From AP-15 sp963814805 (lineage in GTDB: Bacteria > Pseudomonadota > Alphaproteobacteria > ATCC43930 > CGMCC-115725): 64,000 bases of DNA. The stretch covers positions 248,001 through 312,000 of the forward strand of contig CAWFER010000033.1 of the NCBI GenBank assembly GCA_963814805.1, read 5' to 3'. The notes beneath the pieces were generated by a model that did not search any database, was not told the DNA's origin, and saw only the letters and a list, made by a program, of their open reading frames with translations. Positions 24,307 through 35,245 of this stretch are shown piece after piece; positions within the stretch are counted from its first letter, which is position 1; each line of letters begins with the position of its first letter. The position numbers and the translations under genes were made by a program.

Positions 24307-26010
24307 TCAGAACAGACCGGTGATCCGGCCCTCGGCGTCGACCTCGATGCTGTTGGCCGCCGGCACGCGCGGCAGGCCGGGCAGCGTCATGATGTCGCCG
24401 CAGATCGCGACGACGAACTCGGCGCCGGCCGACAGCCGCACCTCGCGGATGCCCACGACATGGTCGCTCGGCGCCCCTTTGGCATTGGGATCGGTGGTAA
24501 AGCTGAACTGGGTCTTGGCGATGCAAACCGGGAAGTGGCCATACCCCTGATCCTGCAGCTGGGCGAACTGATCGCGTACCGGTTTGCCGGCCTCGATGTC
24601 CTCGGCGCCATAGATGCGCTGGGCGATGGTACGGACCTTGTCGAGGAGCGGCATCTCGTCCGGATAGAGAAAGCGCAACTTCGCGGTCCCGTTCTCGGCG
24701 AGGTCGACCACGGCGCGGGCGAGCTCGACCGCACCCTCGCCGCCCTGCGCCCAATGATCGGCAATGACCGCCTTTACTCCCTCGGCGGCGCACAGCTCCT
24801 GAAGTTTTTTGTGTTCCCGGGCAGTGTCGGCGCTGAAGCGGTTGACCGACACCACCGCCGGCACGCCGAACTGGCGAATATTGGCGAGGTGGCGCGCGAG
24901 ATTGGCAAAGCCTTGTTCGAGCGCCGCGGCATTTTCCTCACGCAGCGCGTCGCGCGCGACGCCGCCATGCATCTTCAATGCCCGCACCGTCGTCACGACG
25001 ACCACCGCGTCGGGCGAGAGCCCGGCCTTGCGGCATTTGATGTCGAAAAACTTCTCAGCCCCGAGATCGGCGCCGAACCCGGCCTCGGTGACCACGTAAT
25101 CCGCGAGCTTCAAGGCCGAGGTCGTGGCGATCACCGAATTGCAGCCATGGGCGATGTTGGCGAACGGGCCGCCATGGATGAACACCGGGTTGTGCTCGAT
25201 GGTCTGCACCAGATTGGGCGCCAGCGCATCCTTCAACAGCGCCGTCATCGACCCCGCAGCCTTGACCTCGGCCGCGGTCACCGGCTTGCGCTCGCGGGTC
25301 TGGCCGACATGGATGTTGCCGAGCCGGCGGTGCAGATCCTGAAGGCTGGTCGCCAGGCAGAACGTCGCCATCACCTGCGAGGCGGCGGTGATGTCGAACC
25401 CGTCCTCGCGCGGATATCCATTCGCCACCCCGCCGAGCGAGGAGACAGTCGAGCGCAGGGCCCGGTCGTTCATGTCGATGGCCCGGCGCCAGCTGACCCG
25501 GCGCGGATCGATGCGCGGTTCGAGCCCGTAATAGACATGGTTGTCGACCATCGCCGCGAGCAGATTGTTGGCGGCGCCGATCGCATGGATATCGCCGGTG
25601 AAATGCAGGTTGATGTCCTCCATCGGCACGGCCTGGGCATAGCCGCCGCCGGCCGCGCCGCCCTTGACGCCAAAGCACGGCCCCATGCTCGCCTCGCGCA
25701 GGCACAGCATCGCCTTTTTGCCGATCAGGTTGAGCGCGTCGCCGAGCCCGACCGTCGTCGTCGTCTTGCCTTCGCCGGCCGGGGTCGGGGTGATCGCGGT
25801 CACCAGGATCAACTTGGCCTTCGGTCGATCCGGCAGGGAGCGCACGTAGTCGAGCGCGATCTTCGCCTTGTATTTGCCGTAGGGCGAGACCGCCTCGTCC
25901 GGGATGCCGAGCTTTTCGCCGGCGATCTCGCCGATCGGCCGCATCACCGCTTCCTGGGCGATCTCGATATTGGATTTCGGGTTTCTGTGTTGCTCGTCTC
26001 CGCGCGCCAC
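24307..26010 (-). CDS. fhs: Formate-tetrahydrofolate ligase
   Basis: This 567-residue enzyme makes 10-formyl-THF from formate, THF and ATP. The P-loop-like ITPTPAGEGKTTTTVGLGDAL, the ASMGPCFGVKGGAAGGGYAQ loop (19 plus residues, positions about 108-127) and the NLHFTGDIHAI segment are all diagnostic. The start is GTG 26010 with GGGAGAAACGGC before it. It is followed without gap by 5-formyl-THF cyclo-ligase. In alphaproteobacteria Fhs is used for formate assimilation, C1 dissimilation or purine supply; demethylating dioxygenase activity upstream would also feed this pool. Confidence 0.97.
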   Translation of the reverse strand: MARGDEQHRNPKSNIEIAQEAVMRPIGEIAGEKLGIPDEAVSPYGKYKAKIALDYVRSLPDRPKAKLILVTAITPTPAGEGKTTTTVGLGDALNLIGKKAMLCLREASMGPCFGVKGGAAGGGYAQAVPMEDINLHFTGDIHAIGAANNLLAAMVDNHVYYGLEPRIDPRRVSWRRAIDMNDRALRSTVSSLGGVANGYPREDGFDITAASQVMATFCLATSLQDLHRRLGNIHVGQTRERKPVTAAEVKAAGSMTALLKDALAPNLVQTIEHNPVFIHGGPFANIAHGCNSVIATTSALKLADYVVTEAGFGADLGAEKFFDIKCRKAGLSPDAVVVVTTVRALKMHGGVARDALREENAAALEQGFANLARHLANIRQFGVPAVVSVNRFSADTAREHKKLQELCAAEGVKAVIADHWAQGGEGAVELARAVVDLAENGTAKLRFLYPDEMPLLDKVRTIAQRIYGAEDIEAGKPVRDQFAQLQDQGYGHFPVCIAKTQFSFTTDPNAKGAPSDHVVGIREVRLSAGAEFVVAICGDIMTLPGLPRVPAANSIEVDAEGRITGLF

Positions 26011-26154
26011 GCCGTTTCTCCCTCGCTGAATGGTCGGGCGGTCTTAGTCCCTTCCGGCCGGCCGGCGCAACCTTTGCCGCCGCCTTGCGCGTCAGCGGAT
26101 TGCGCCGTGACCGGAGCCCCGCGGCTCGCTCACAGGTTCAGCCTGCCACGACGG

Positions 26155-26637
26155 CTATTCGATCGTATCCGCGCCGGCCTTGGCCACCTGCCCGTCCTGC
26201 TGCCCGGTGCCGGCGCTGGCGCCGATGGCCCCCACCACTTTGCCGCCGGAGACGAGCGGCAATCCGCCTTCGAGCGGCACCGCCCCGCGCAATGCCAGGA
26301 TGGCGCTACGCCCTTTGCCGAGCGCGTCCTCGAACACCTTTGTCGGCTTCCGGAACAACGCTGCCGAGCGGGCCTTGTCGATCGCGACCCTGATCGAGCC
26401 GATCTGGGCGTTGTCCATGCGCTCGAAATAGATCAGCCGGCCATCGGGATCGACGATCGCGATCACGTAGGGGATCGGGGTGATCTTGGCCGCCTCGGCT
26501 TCGGCTGCGGCGGCCGCCTTTTTGGCGTCGGCGAGCCCGATCGGCAGGCCATAAGGCATCACCGCCTGGGCCCGAGCCCCGGCGCTCCACCCCAGCCCGG
26601 CCAACAGACAAAACAGCAGCGCAACTCTCCGCGGCAT
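26155..26637 (-). CDS. Exported GlcG/HbpS-family (haem-degrading-like) protein
   Basis: This 160-residue protein has a signal peptide ending ARAQA. The mature part is the GlcG/HbpS fold: LADAKKAAAAAEAEAAK helix, VIAIVDPDGRLIYFERMD, KARSAALFRKPT and the Gly-rich end GGLPLVSGGKVVGAIGASAGT. HbpS binds haem or cobalamin in some bacteria, but most members have no assigned role. It lies between fhs and the GNAT gene on the same strand with 117-144 base gaps, so co-transcription is uncertain. Confidence 0.85.
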   Translation of the reverse strand: MPRRVALLFCLLAGLGWSAGARAQAVMPYGLPIGLADAKKAAAAAEAEAAKITPIPYVIAIVDPDGRLIYFERMDNAQIGSIRVAIDKARSAALFRKPTKVFEDALGKGRSAILALRGAVPLEGGLPLVSGGKVVGAIGASAGTGQQDGQVAKAGADTIE

Positions 26638-26757
26638 TGCATCCTCCCGGTCAAGCGAACCTCTGCCGACGGCGATTTTTACGCCGCCGATCGACGAAGC
26701 CACGGTGCAACATATTCGCCGATTAGGCGAGCCGCCAGCTCGCCCCTTTGCCAGCCC

Positions 26758-27480
26758 TCATCGCGCAGCCGCTTCCCGAATGGCGGCGAGGCTGGTGCGC
26801 TGGCGCCTGTCACTGTCGAAATTGGCGGGGTCGAGCCAGCGCTCGAAGGCGGCGCGCAGGGCCGGCCACTCGCTGTCGAGGATCGAGAACCACGCGGTGT
26901 CGCGGCTGCGGCCCTTGTAGACCGTCGCCTGCCGGAACAGCCCTTCGTAGCGAAAGCCGAGGCGCTGCGCCGCCGCCCGCGACGGCGCGTTCAACGAGTC
27001 GCATTTCCATTCGTAGCGGCGATAGCCGAGTTCGTCGAACACCCGGCGCATCAACAGGTACATCGCCTCGCTCGCCGCCGGCTTGCGCTGCAAGCGCGGG
27101 CTGTAGTTGATGCCGCCCACTTCGATGACGCCCGCCGCCGGCTCGATGCGCATCAGGCTCGCCACGCCGACCGCAAGCCCGCTCGGCCGGTCGACGATGG
27201 CGTGGACCAGCGGGTCGTCGCGCCGGGCCGCCGCCTCGAGATAGTCGCGATAGGGAGCGAACGCCGGAAACGGGCCATAGGGCAGATAAGTCCAGTTGCG
27301 GCCTTCGGCGTCCTCGCTGTTGGCGGCGAACAGTTCCTTCGCGTGGCGCTCGGGGTCGAGCGGCTCGACTCGGCAGAAGCAGCCTTCGATCGCGGTGCGG
27401 GGCGGCCGGGGCCGCGGCGACCAGCCCGGCAACGCCGCGCCGATCGGCTGGCCGAGTTCGTTCCTGCGCTCCCCGCTCAT
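26758..27480 (-). CDS. GNAT family N-acetyltransferase
   Basis: This 240-residue protein resembles the RimJ/RimL-type acetyltransferases that act on protein or small-molecule amines. PLDPERHAKELF opens the domain, VGVASLMRIEPAAGVIEVG contains beta-4, YLLMRRVFDELGYRRYEWKCDSLN is the region after the acetyl-CoA loop, and SRAAAQRLGFRYEGLFRQATVYKGRSRDTAWFSIL (residues about 162-196) is the typical C-terminal end. ATG 27480 has GGAGGTGGGG just before it. It is divergent from the ArsR gene. Confidence 0.88.
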   Translation of the reverse strand: MSGERRNELGQPIGAALPGWSPRPRPPRTAIEGCFCRVEPLDPERHAKELFAANSEDAEGRNWTYLPYGPFPAFAPYRDYLEAAARRDDPLVHAIVDRPSGLAVGVASLMRIEPAAGVIEVGGINYSPRLQRKPAASEAMYLLMRRVFDELGYRRYEWKCDSLNAPSRAAAQRLGFRYEGLFRQATVYKGRSRDTAWFSILDSEWPALRAAFERWLDPANFDSDRRQRTSLAAIREAAAR

Positions 27481-27594
27481 GCCCCACCTCCGACCGACCG
27501 CACCGAGATGATCTGATCTGGCCGATAACGGTGATCGCCGCAAGTGGCGCGAGCCCGGGCGCAGCACCGCCGTCGAACCCAAGCGCGCTCCGAC

Positions 27595-27648
27595 GATACT
27601 AAAGCATTTGCTTATCTGTTCCGCTCATGATACTAAAGACAATGCTTA
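27595..27648. promoter_or_regulatory. Two direct repeats, candidate ArsR operator
   Basis: GATACTAAAGCATTTGCTTA (27595-27614) recurs as GATACTAAAGACAATGCTTA (27629-27648), 34 bases apart, about three helical turns. The first contains the inverted repeat AAGCATTTGCTT. The second runs into the ATG at 27642. AT-rich sites overlapping the promoter and start suggest autoregulation by the ArsR protein encoded here. Confidence 0.5.
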
Positions 27649-27998
27649 ACCAATCATTCACGCTCGACCTGACCTTCCAGGCCCTCGCCGATCCGACCCG
27701 GCGGGCGCTGATCGAGCGGCTGTCGCGCAGCCCGGCCTCGGTCAGCGAGCTGGCGCGTCCGCTGCCGATGTCATTGCCTGCGGTGATGCAGCATCTGGCC
27801 GTGCTGGAAGGCTCGGGTCTGGTGGTCTCGGAAAAGATCGGCCGCGTCAGGATCTGCCGGATCGAACCGCAGGCGCTGAGCCTGGCGGAACAATGGATCA
27901 ATGCCCGGCGCGCCGAATGGGAGAAGAGGCTCGATCGGTTGGGCAATTATCTCGAGGAGCTGAAAGGTAATGGAGGCGAAATTGGCGCAGACGAATGA
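27642..27998 (+). CDS. ArsR family winged-helix repressor
   Basis: This 118-residue DNA-binding protein has the opening LDLTFQALADPTRRALIERL, helix-turn-helix SPASVSELARPLPMSLPAVMQHLAVLEGSGLV and wing SEKIGRVRICRIEP. It has no Cys metal site, so it is of the non-metal type that controls a downstream SRPBCC gene. Starts are possible at ATG 27627 and 27642; I choose 27642 because the family starts there and the upstream ATG lies inside the repeat. It overlaps the SRPBCC gene by 29 bases, the classic ArsR-SRPBCC pair. Confidence 0.9.
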   Translation: MLNQSFTLDLTFQALADPTRRALIERLSRSPASVSELARPLPMSLPAVMQHLAVLEGSGLVVSEKIGRVRICRIEPQALSLAEQWINARRAEWEKRLDRLGNYLEELKGNGGEIGADE

Positions 27999-28923
27999 GA
28001 TCAAGACCGGCATCAAGCCCGAGCCCCTGGTGATTTCCCGCGCGTTTCCGGCGCCGCGCGAGCGGGTGTTCAAGGCGTGGAGCAGCGCCGAGCACATCAA
28101 GCGGTGGTTCAGCCCCGAGGGTTACACCGTGCCCGATGCCGAGATCGACTTTCGGCCGGGCGGGGTCTGCGCCATCTGCATGCGCTCGCCCGAGGGGCAG
28201 GATTTCTGGTCCAGGGGCAAATACCTCGAGATCTCGCCGCCGGAGCGGCTGGTGTTCACCAGCGGAATCGCGGTCGGCGACGAGCCGAAATTCACCGCCC
28301 ACACCACGGTCACCTTCGAGGTGGATGGGGCCGGGACTCGGATGACCGTGCGCCAAGTATACGAAGTCTACGACGAGAGCTTTTTGTTCGCCGTCGAGGG
28401 CGCCCCCGAGGGCTGGCGCACCACCCTCGACAAGCTGGCGCGGGAGGTGGCGCGCATCCAGGCCGCCGCAGGCCGGTCCGTCGTTCACGCCAGCTTTTCT
28501 TTGGAGCGCACTTACGATGCCGGGCCGGCAAAGGTGTTTCATGCCCTCTCGGACAAGGGGGCCAAGGCCCGCTGGTTCGAGGGCGGCGAGGGCTATACCG
28601 TGCTCGAGCGCCAGATGGATGTCCGCCCGGGCGGACGCGAGCGGCTGAAGGGGCGCTGGGCGAACGGCATGACCTCCACGTTCGACGCGGTTTATTACGA
28701 CGTGGTGCCGAACCAGCGGCTCGTTTACGCCTACGAGATGCACCTCGACGAGCGCAAGATCTCGGTCTCCCTGGCCACGATCGAGCTTGCGCCGGCGGCT
28801 TCGGGCACCCGGCTCGTCATCACCGAGCAGGGCGCCTTTCTCGACGGCTACGGCGACGGCGGCTCGCGCGAGCGGGGCACCGGCTTTTCTGCTGGATCAG
28901 CTGGGCGCGTCGCTGCGGGCTGA
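27970..28923 (+). CDS. Tandem SRPBCC (AHSA1-like) protein
   Basis: This 317-residue protein is made of two START/SRPBCC ligand-binding domains in a row: residues about 18-160 (ISRAFPAPRERVFKAWSSAEHIKRWF) and 165-300 (ASFSLERTYDAGPAKVFHALSDKGAKARWFEGG). Each forms a hydrophobic pocket. Single-domain versions are the normal partner of ArsR; the fusion is less usual. The last residues are out of frame relative to the family: the expected FLLDQLGASLR appears in the next frame if one T is removed from the TTTT at 28885-28888. Ligand unknown. Confidence 0.85.
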   Translation: MEAKLAQTNEIKTGIKPEPLVISRAFPAPRERVFKAWSSAEHIKRWFSPEGYTVPDAEIDFRPGGVCAICMRSPEGQDFWSRGKYLEISPPERLVFTSGIAVGDEPKFTAHTTVTFEVDGAGTRMTVRQVYEVYDESFLFAVEGAPEGWRTTLDKLAREVARIQAAAGRSVVHASFSLERTYDAGPAKVFHALSDKGAKARWFEGGEGYTVLERQMDVRPGGRERLKGRWANGMTSTFDAVYYDVVPNQRLVYAYEMHLDERKISVSLATIELAPAASGTRLVITEQGAFLDGYGDGGSRERGTGFSAGSAGRVAAG

Positions 28924-28984
28924 ACCGCGCATCCGCCCGGGTGGCGCGCCTTGGGATCCACGGCATCCGATTGACCGACGGTCG

Positions 28985-30290
28985 TCACAGCCACCACAGG
29001 CCAATCAGGATCGTCAGCGCCGTAAGCGGGGCGCCGACCCGGAAATATTGCCAGAACCCAATCGTAACGCCTCGGCGGGCGGCGCTCTGCACCACGATCA
29101 GGTTGGCGACCGAGCCGAGGACCGTCAGATTGCCGGCCAAGGTCGCGGCCATGGCGACGACCAGCCAGGCGCGGCGCGGATCGGGCAAGGCCGCGACGAA
29201 CGGCTTCAGCGCCAGCACCGCCGGCACGTTGCTGACGAGGTTCGACAGGATTGCGGTCGCCACCGCCAGCACCGGCATCCGGTCGAGGTGCTGACGGCCG
29301 ATCGTGGCGACGATCTGCGGCGACAGCAGCACCTTTTCAAAGCCCGATACGACGATGAACAGACCGGCGAACATCAGCAGCAGCGGCCAGTCGATCTCGC
29401 GATAGATCTTCTCGCTCCTGACCACGCGGGTCACCAGCAGCAGCGCGCCGGCGACCAGCGCCACCCTCGCCGGCTCCAGCCCAGCGAAAAATCCGGCCAT
29501 CATCACCAAGACCACCGCCGAAGTCTTGATCGCCAGCGGCCGGTAGGCATGCGCCGGCGCCGGCGCGCCGTGCAATCCTTCGCGGGTCCAGAACTCGGCC
29601 GGATGAAACAGCGCGATCAGCGCAAACGCCACGACAAGCCCGAACCCGGCGACCGGAGACAGCGCGGCGGCGAACGCGCCATAGGGAATTCGCGAAAAGC
29701 TGCCGATCATGATGTTCTGCGGGTTGCCGGTGATCGTCGCCACGCTGCCGACATTGGAGGCCATCGCCACCGCCAACAGGTACGGCGCCGGGTCGCGGCG
29801 CAAACGCAGCACCAGGTCGAGGACCAGCGGGGTCAACGCCAGGCAGATCGTGTCGTTGACCAGAAAGGCCGAAAAGAAACCCGAGGTCAGGATCACCGCG
29901 GCGAGCAGCAGCAATGGGTGGCGGGCTGCGGGTCACGACCCAGTTGGTGACCAGGCGGAAAAAACCCGAAAGGCGCAGATTGCCGACGACGATCATCATG
30001 CCAAGCAGCAATGCGATCGTGCCGAAATCGATCGAGCGCAGCGCCTCGTCGAGCGACAGCACCCCGAGGCCGACCATCAGGCTGGCGCCGAGCAGGGCGG
30101 CGCCGGCGCGGTCGAGGTAAAAGCCCGGCAATTTGCCGATCGCGATGATCAGGTAGGTGGCGGCGAAGATCACCACCACGGCGACGGAAACCGGGTCCCA
30201 CACGCGGGTCGGCAGCCGCGCCGCTGCGGTCGCCGAGACGGCCAGCGCAACCGCCCCGGCGCTGTACAGAAAAAAATGCCGATCTCTCAT
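28985..30290 (-). CDS. SLC13/ArsB-NhaD superfamily permease (frameshifted)
   Basis: This is an inner-membrane transporter with about 11 helices, split over two frames. The N-terminal part (30290 to about 29925) has LDRAGAALLGASLMVGLGVLSLDEALRSIDFGTIALLLGMMIVVG; the rest (from about 29914) has SGFFSAFLVNDTICLALTPLV and the substrate motif SNVGSVATITGNPQNIMIG. One extra base near 29914-29924 separates them. Restored length is about 434 residues, normal for the family. It probably carries an anion or carboxylate. It is convergent with the SRPBCC gene; 66 bases separate its start from the glnS stop. Confidence 0.82.
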
Positions 30291-30356
30291 GCCGAAGGGC
30301 GCGTTTCCGCGTGCTTCGGTCGGCCGCTGCGTATCCCGCGAGGCTGGAAGATTGGC

Positions 30357-32062
<1,706 letters not shown>

Positions 32063-32226
32063 ATTCCCCGGTTCCGCTCACCGCCTAATGTGGCCAATCC
32101 GCTCGCACCCGCCAAGCCCGCTTCGCACGCCGCGCGTCGGCCTGAAGCGCCATGACCGCGCCCGCTTCAACATCCCGCACGGGCGAGCGGGATTTATTTC
32201 CGCACAGGCCAACGCTGACGTAGGTG

Positions 32227-33505
32227 ATGAGGATCAAGGCCGGTACTTTGCAAACCATGCCGCTGAAACCGATCCAGTCGAAACCGATCCAGTCGGAACT
32301 GATCCAGTCGTCACGCCGCTCGCGCAACTACGCGATCGTTACCGCGCTGACGGCGGTCGTGATCGTCTATGGCTCGCTCTACCCGTTCGGGTTCAGCGTG
32401 CCGGCCGGCGGCCGCGGTCCGATTGATGCTTTGTTGGACAGCTGGGCAAACCGCCCCGCTCTCGGCGATTTCTTGGCCAATATCCTTTTATACATGCCGT
32501 TAGGGTTTTTCGGCATGTTGTCGTTTTCGCGAGAACATCCGGTTCTGGCTCCGGCTGCCGATGATCGTCGCCTCCGGGGCGCTGTTGTCGGTGGCGATGG
32601 AGCTGACCCAATATTACGACATCGGCCGTGACACCGCAGCGACCGATCTATACGCCAACACGATCGGCACATTCATTGCCGCCGCGATCGCGATCCTGTT
32701 CTCCGGCCGCCTGCGCTTTCCGCTGTTTCAGGAAATCGTCGCACGGCCGCTACCGGCATTGCTTGTCGCCGACTGGGCCGGTTATCGGCTTTATCCGTAT
32801 GTGCCGACGATCGACCTGCACAAATACTGGCATGCGCTGAGGCCGGTGGTCCTCGACCCGATCCCGGCGCCTGTTGCGCTCTATCGGCATACCGCGATCT
32901 GGCTCACCCTGTTCGCCCTGATCGAAGCGATCTTCGGCCGTCGCCGCTCGGCTGTGCTCGCGCCGCTGTTTGTCGTTTTCATACTGTGCGCGCGGGTGCT
33001 GATCATCTCCACGATCCTCGAAGCCGAAGAGGTGGTCGGCGCGGCGGTCGCGATCTGCCTTTGGCCGCTTCTCCTCACCGTCAATCATCGGCTGCGAGCG
33101 GGGTTGCTGTTCCTGCTTCTCGGCGGCTACGTCGTCATCGAGCGGCTTCAGCCCTTCGCATTCGAGCCCTTCGCCCGCCCCTTTGAATGGGTCCCGTTCA
33201 ATGGCTTCATGACCGGGTCGATCGAAATCGACGTGTTATCCTTCCTGGAAAAATGCTTCCTCTACGGCGGCCTGCTCTTCCTTCTCCGCAGCGCCGGGAT
33301 GCGTCTGGCGCTTGCCGCAATCGTTGTGGCCGGCATGCTGCTCGCCACCAGCTGGGCGGAAACCTATCTGCCGGACCGGTCGGCCGAAATCACCGATGCG
33401 CTGATGACCGTGCTGATCGCCGTTGGTTTCGCGCTGATCGACGATCGGCGTCCCCCAGCGGCCGGCCGCGCCGCGCTCGGCCGCAAGCGCCTTAAGCATC
33501 CTTGA
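32227..33505 (+). CDS. VanZ-like membrane protein (frameshifted)
   Basis: This is a hydrophobic protein of the VanZ/phosphotransbutyrylase family, about 425 residues when joined. The first frame gives NYAIVTALTAVVIVYGSLYPFGF and ALGDFLANILLYMPLGFFGML; the second gives ASGALLSVAMELTQYYDIGRDTAATDLYANTIGTF (residues near 115-150), the typical VanZ core. One T removed from the TTTT at 32524-32527 joins them. The N-terminus contains three copies of a 15-base repeat. The start could also be GTG 32224 or ATG 32257. VanZ confers low-level teicoplanin resistance in enterococci; its role here is unknown. Confidence 0.8.
32266..32310 (+). repeat. Three 15-bp tandem repeats inside VanZ-like N-terminus
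   Basis: AAACCGATCCAGTCG occurs twice and GAACTGATCCAGTCG once, in tandem, encoding KPIQS-KPIQS-ELIQS. The unit is a multiple of three so the frame is kept. It lies before the first membrane helix and may be non-coding if the start is further down. Confidence 0.8.
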
Positions 33506-33668
33506 TCCGGCGGTCGGACTTCGCCGCTTCGCCGACGGCTGATCGGCTGCGGCCGAGCGTGCGGCCGCAGTTCGGCCGCTTTGGCTCTGAGCCGCGTCTG
33601 CGGCGCCGGCCCCGTCCGAGACCGACGATCGCGAGGTCGATCATCAGCCGGCCGAAACGACGCCGGCG
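33506..33668. other. Intergenic, nothing recognised
   Basis: First part of the 393-base gap between the VanZ-like gene and the CoA-transferase. GC-rich with short self-complementary CGGCCGCAG-type stretches but no gene, terminator or motif that I can support. The rest of the gap holds the hydrolase remnant listed next. Confidence 0.5.
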
Positions 33669-33809
33669 CTAGCTGTCCGGCGCGCCGGGGTTCTTGTGGA
33701 AAAAGGCAAAGACCTTGTGCCAGCCGTCGACCACCGGCTCAGGCCGGTAATTCGGACGGTAACGCGCGAAGAAGCCGGCGGCTCTGCTGGCGCCGAAGCC
33801 CGCCGCATG
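33669..33809 (-). pseudogene. Possible C-terminal remnant of a dienelactone hydrolase
   Basis: The minus strand reads AAGFFARYRPNYRPEPVVDGW then HKVFAFFHKNPGAPDS and a stop. This is the typical end of dienelactone hydrolase family proteins (HGFF near the catalytic His, then a helix ending in AFF). Upstream, FDVRL appears in a neighbouring frame, and beyond about 33840 nothing of the family remains because the CoA-transferase starts at 33899. I read it as a truncated gene, with modest confidence. Confidence 0.4.
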
Positions 33810-33898
33810 CAAGCCGGACGTCGAAAGTGGCGTCGCGGCTTGACATTTGCGCGGCGGCCCCGACCCTGCCTGATCGGGCTCGGGGAGGAGAGAGCGGA

Positions 33899-35053
33899 AT
33901 GAACAGCGCTTTGGACGGGCTGCGGGTGCTCGATTTCACGACGACGATCGCCGGGCCGCATTGCGGGCGGATGCTGGCCGATCTCGGCGCCGAGGTGATC
34001 AAGATCGAGGCGCCCGAGGGCGATATGATGCGCACCCGGCCGCCGCTTGCGCGCCGGCGCCAGCACCAGCTTTGGCCAGCTGAACGCCGGCAAGAAGAGC
34101 ATCGTCCTCGACCTGAAATCGCCGCGCGGGGCCGAGGCGGCGCGCCGGCTCGTCGCCACCGCCGATGTCGTCGTCGAGAATTTCCGGCCGGGGGTGATGC
34201 GCCGCTTCGGCCTCGACTACGACGCGCTGCAAAGAGATCAAGCCCGACCTCGTCTATTGCGCGATATCGGGCTACGGCCAGACCGGCCCGTCGGCGGCGC
34301 TGCCGGCCTATGCGCCGGTGATCCATGCCGCCTCGGGCTATGATTTGGCCCAGATCGCGCATCAGGAAGAGGCAGCGACGGCCCGATTATTGCGGCATCT
34401 TCATCGCCGACGTGCTGACCGGGGCCTATGCCTTCGGCGCGATCATGACCGCGCTCTATCGGCGGCAACTGACCGGCGAGGGCCAGATGATCGACGTGTC
34501 GATGCTCGAAAGCATGCTGAGCCTGACCCTGAGCGAAATCCAGGCGGCGCAATTCACGGTCGTGCCGCCCGGCCGGCCGATCTTCGGCCCGATCGCCACC
34601 AAGGACGGCTACATCATGCCGGCGATCGCCAGCGAGCGGAGCTTTCAGAACCTCGCCGCCGCCAGCGGCCATCCCGGCTGGATCGCCGATCCGCGTTTCG
34701 CGCGATATGCCGATCGCCGGCGGCATTGGGGCGAGCTCGTCGACGAATTGGAGCTGTGGTCGACGAGGCTGACCACGGCCGAGGTTCAGGCGATCTTCGA
34801 CCACCATGGCGTGCCGTCCTCGCCCTATCGCACGGTCAAGGAGGCGATGGCCGACCCCCAGCTCGCCCACCGCAACGCGTTTGCCGAGATCGCCGACGCC
34901 GGCGGCAGCTTCCTGGCGCTGAACCCGCCGTTCCGACTCTCCGCCGCGCCGGTGGCCGCGCAGCCCTTCGCCGCCGCTCTCGGCGAGCACACCGCGGCGG
35001 TGCTGGCCGCGCTCGGCTACACCGCCGCGGAGATCGCCGCATTGCGCGGCTAG
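33899..35053 (+). CDS. CaiB/BaiF family CoA-transferase (three frameshifts)
   Basis: This family III CoA-transferase moves CoA between carboxylic acids. The start ALDGLRVLDFTTTIAGPHCGRMLADLGAEVIKIE is the family signature. The frame shifts by +1 at about 34047, 34231 and 34371, after which GIFIADVLTGAYAFGAIMTALYRRQLTGEGQMIDVSMLES and the C-terminal half follow normally. Restored length is about 384 residues. The catalytic Asp region ENFRPGVMRRFGLDY is retained. Each shift is one extra base in a short run, so the gene is probably intact in the organism. Substrate unknown. Confidence 0.85.
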
Positions 35054-35151
35054 GAGCGGAGCGAAGCTGACGCTGTCGAGCGATCGCGGCGGTTGTTTAC
35101 CTCAGACGTAATGAGCCGTTTTCATCTTCCTCCTCCCGGCGGAAGCGACGC

Positions 35152-35203
35152 AGAAGCGGGAACCCAGGGCAAATGCGCCTCACTGCCCCCAGGCTCCCGC
35201 TCT
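35152..35203. repeat. Imperfect palindromic intergenic repeat
   Basis: AGAAGCGGGAACCCAGGGCA (35152-35171) is an imperfect inverted copy of TGCCCCCAGGCTCCCGCTCT (35184-35203). This is the common alphaproteobacterial type beginning GGCGAAAGCGGGAACCCAG. It sits between the CoA-transferase and the DUF1993 gene. Confidence 0.6.
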
Positions 35204-35245
35204 TGCCGGAACGACGGTCCTCCGATCGCACCCTAATGCAGCATC

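Noticed and set aside
24460..27516. A very long open frame (1018 codons) on the plus strand opposite fhs and its neighbours
   Set aside because: It is antisense to three clear genes (fhs, GlcG-like, GNAT), rich in Arg, Gly and His without domain features. In GC-rich DNA such frames open by codon bias.
33644..34159. Minus-strand frame over the start of the CoA-transferase
   Set aside because: It crosses a CaiB/BaiF signature on the plus strand and has no coherent protein pattern outside the short hydrolase tail.
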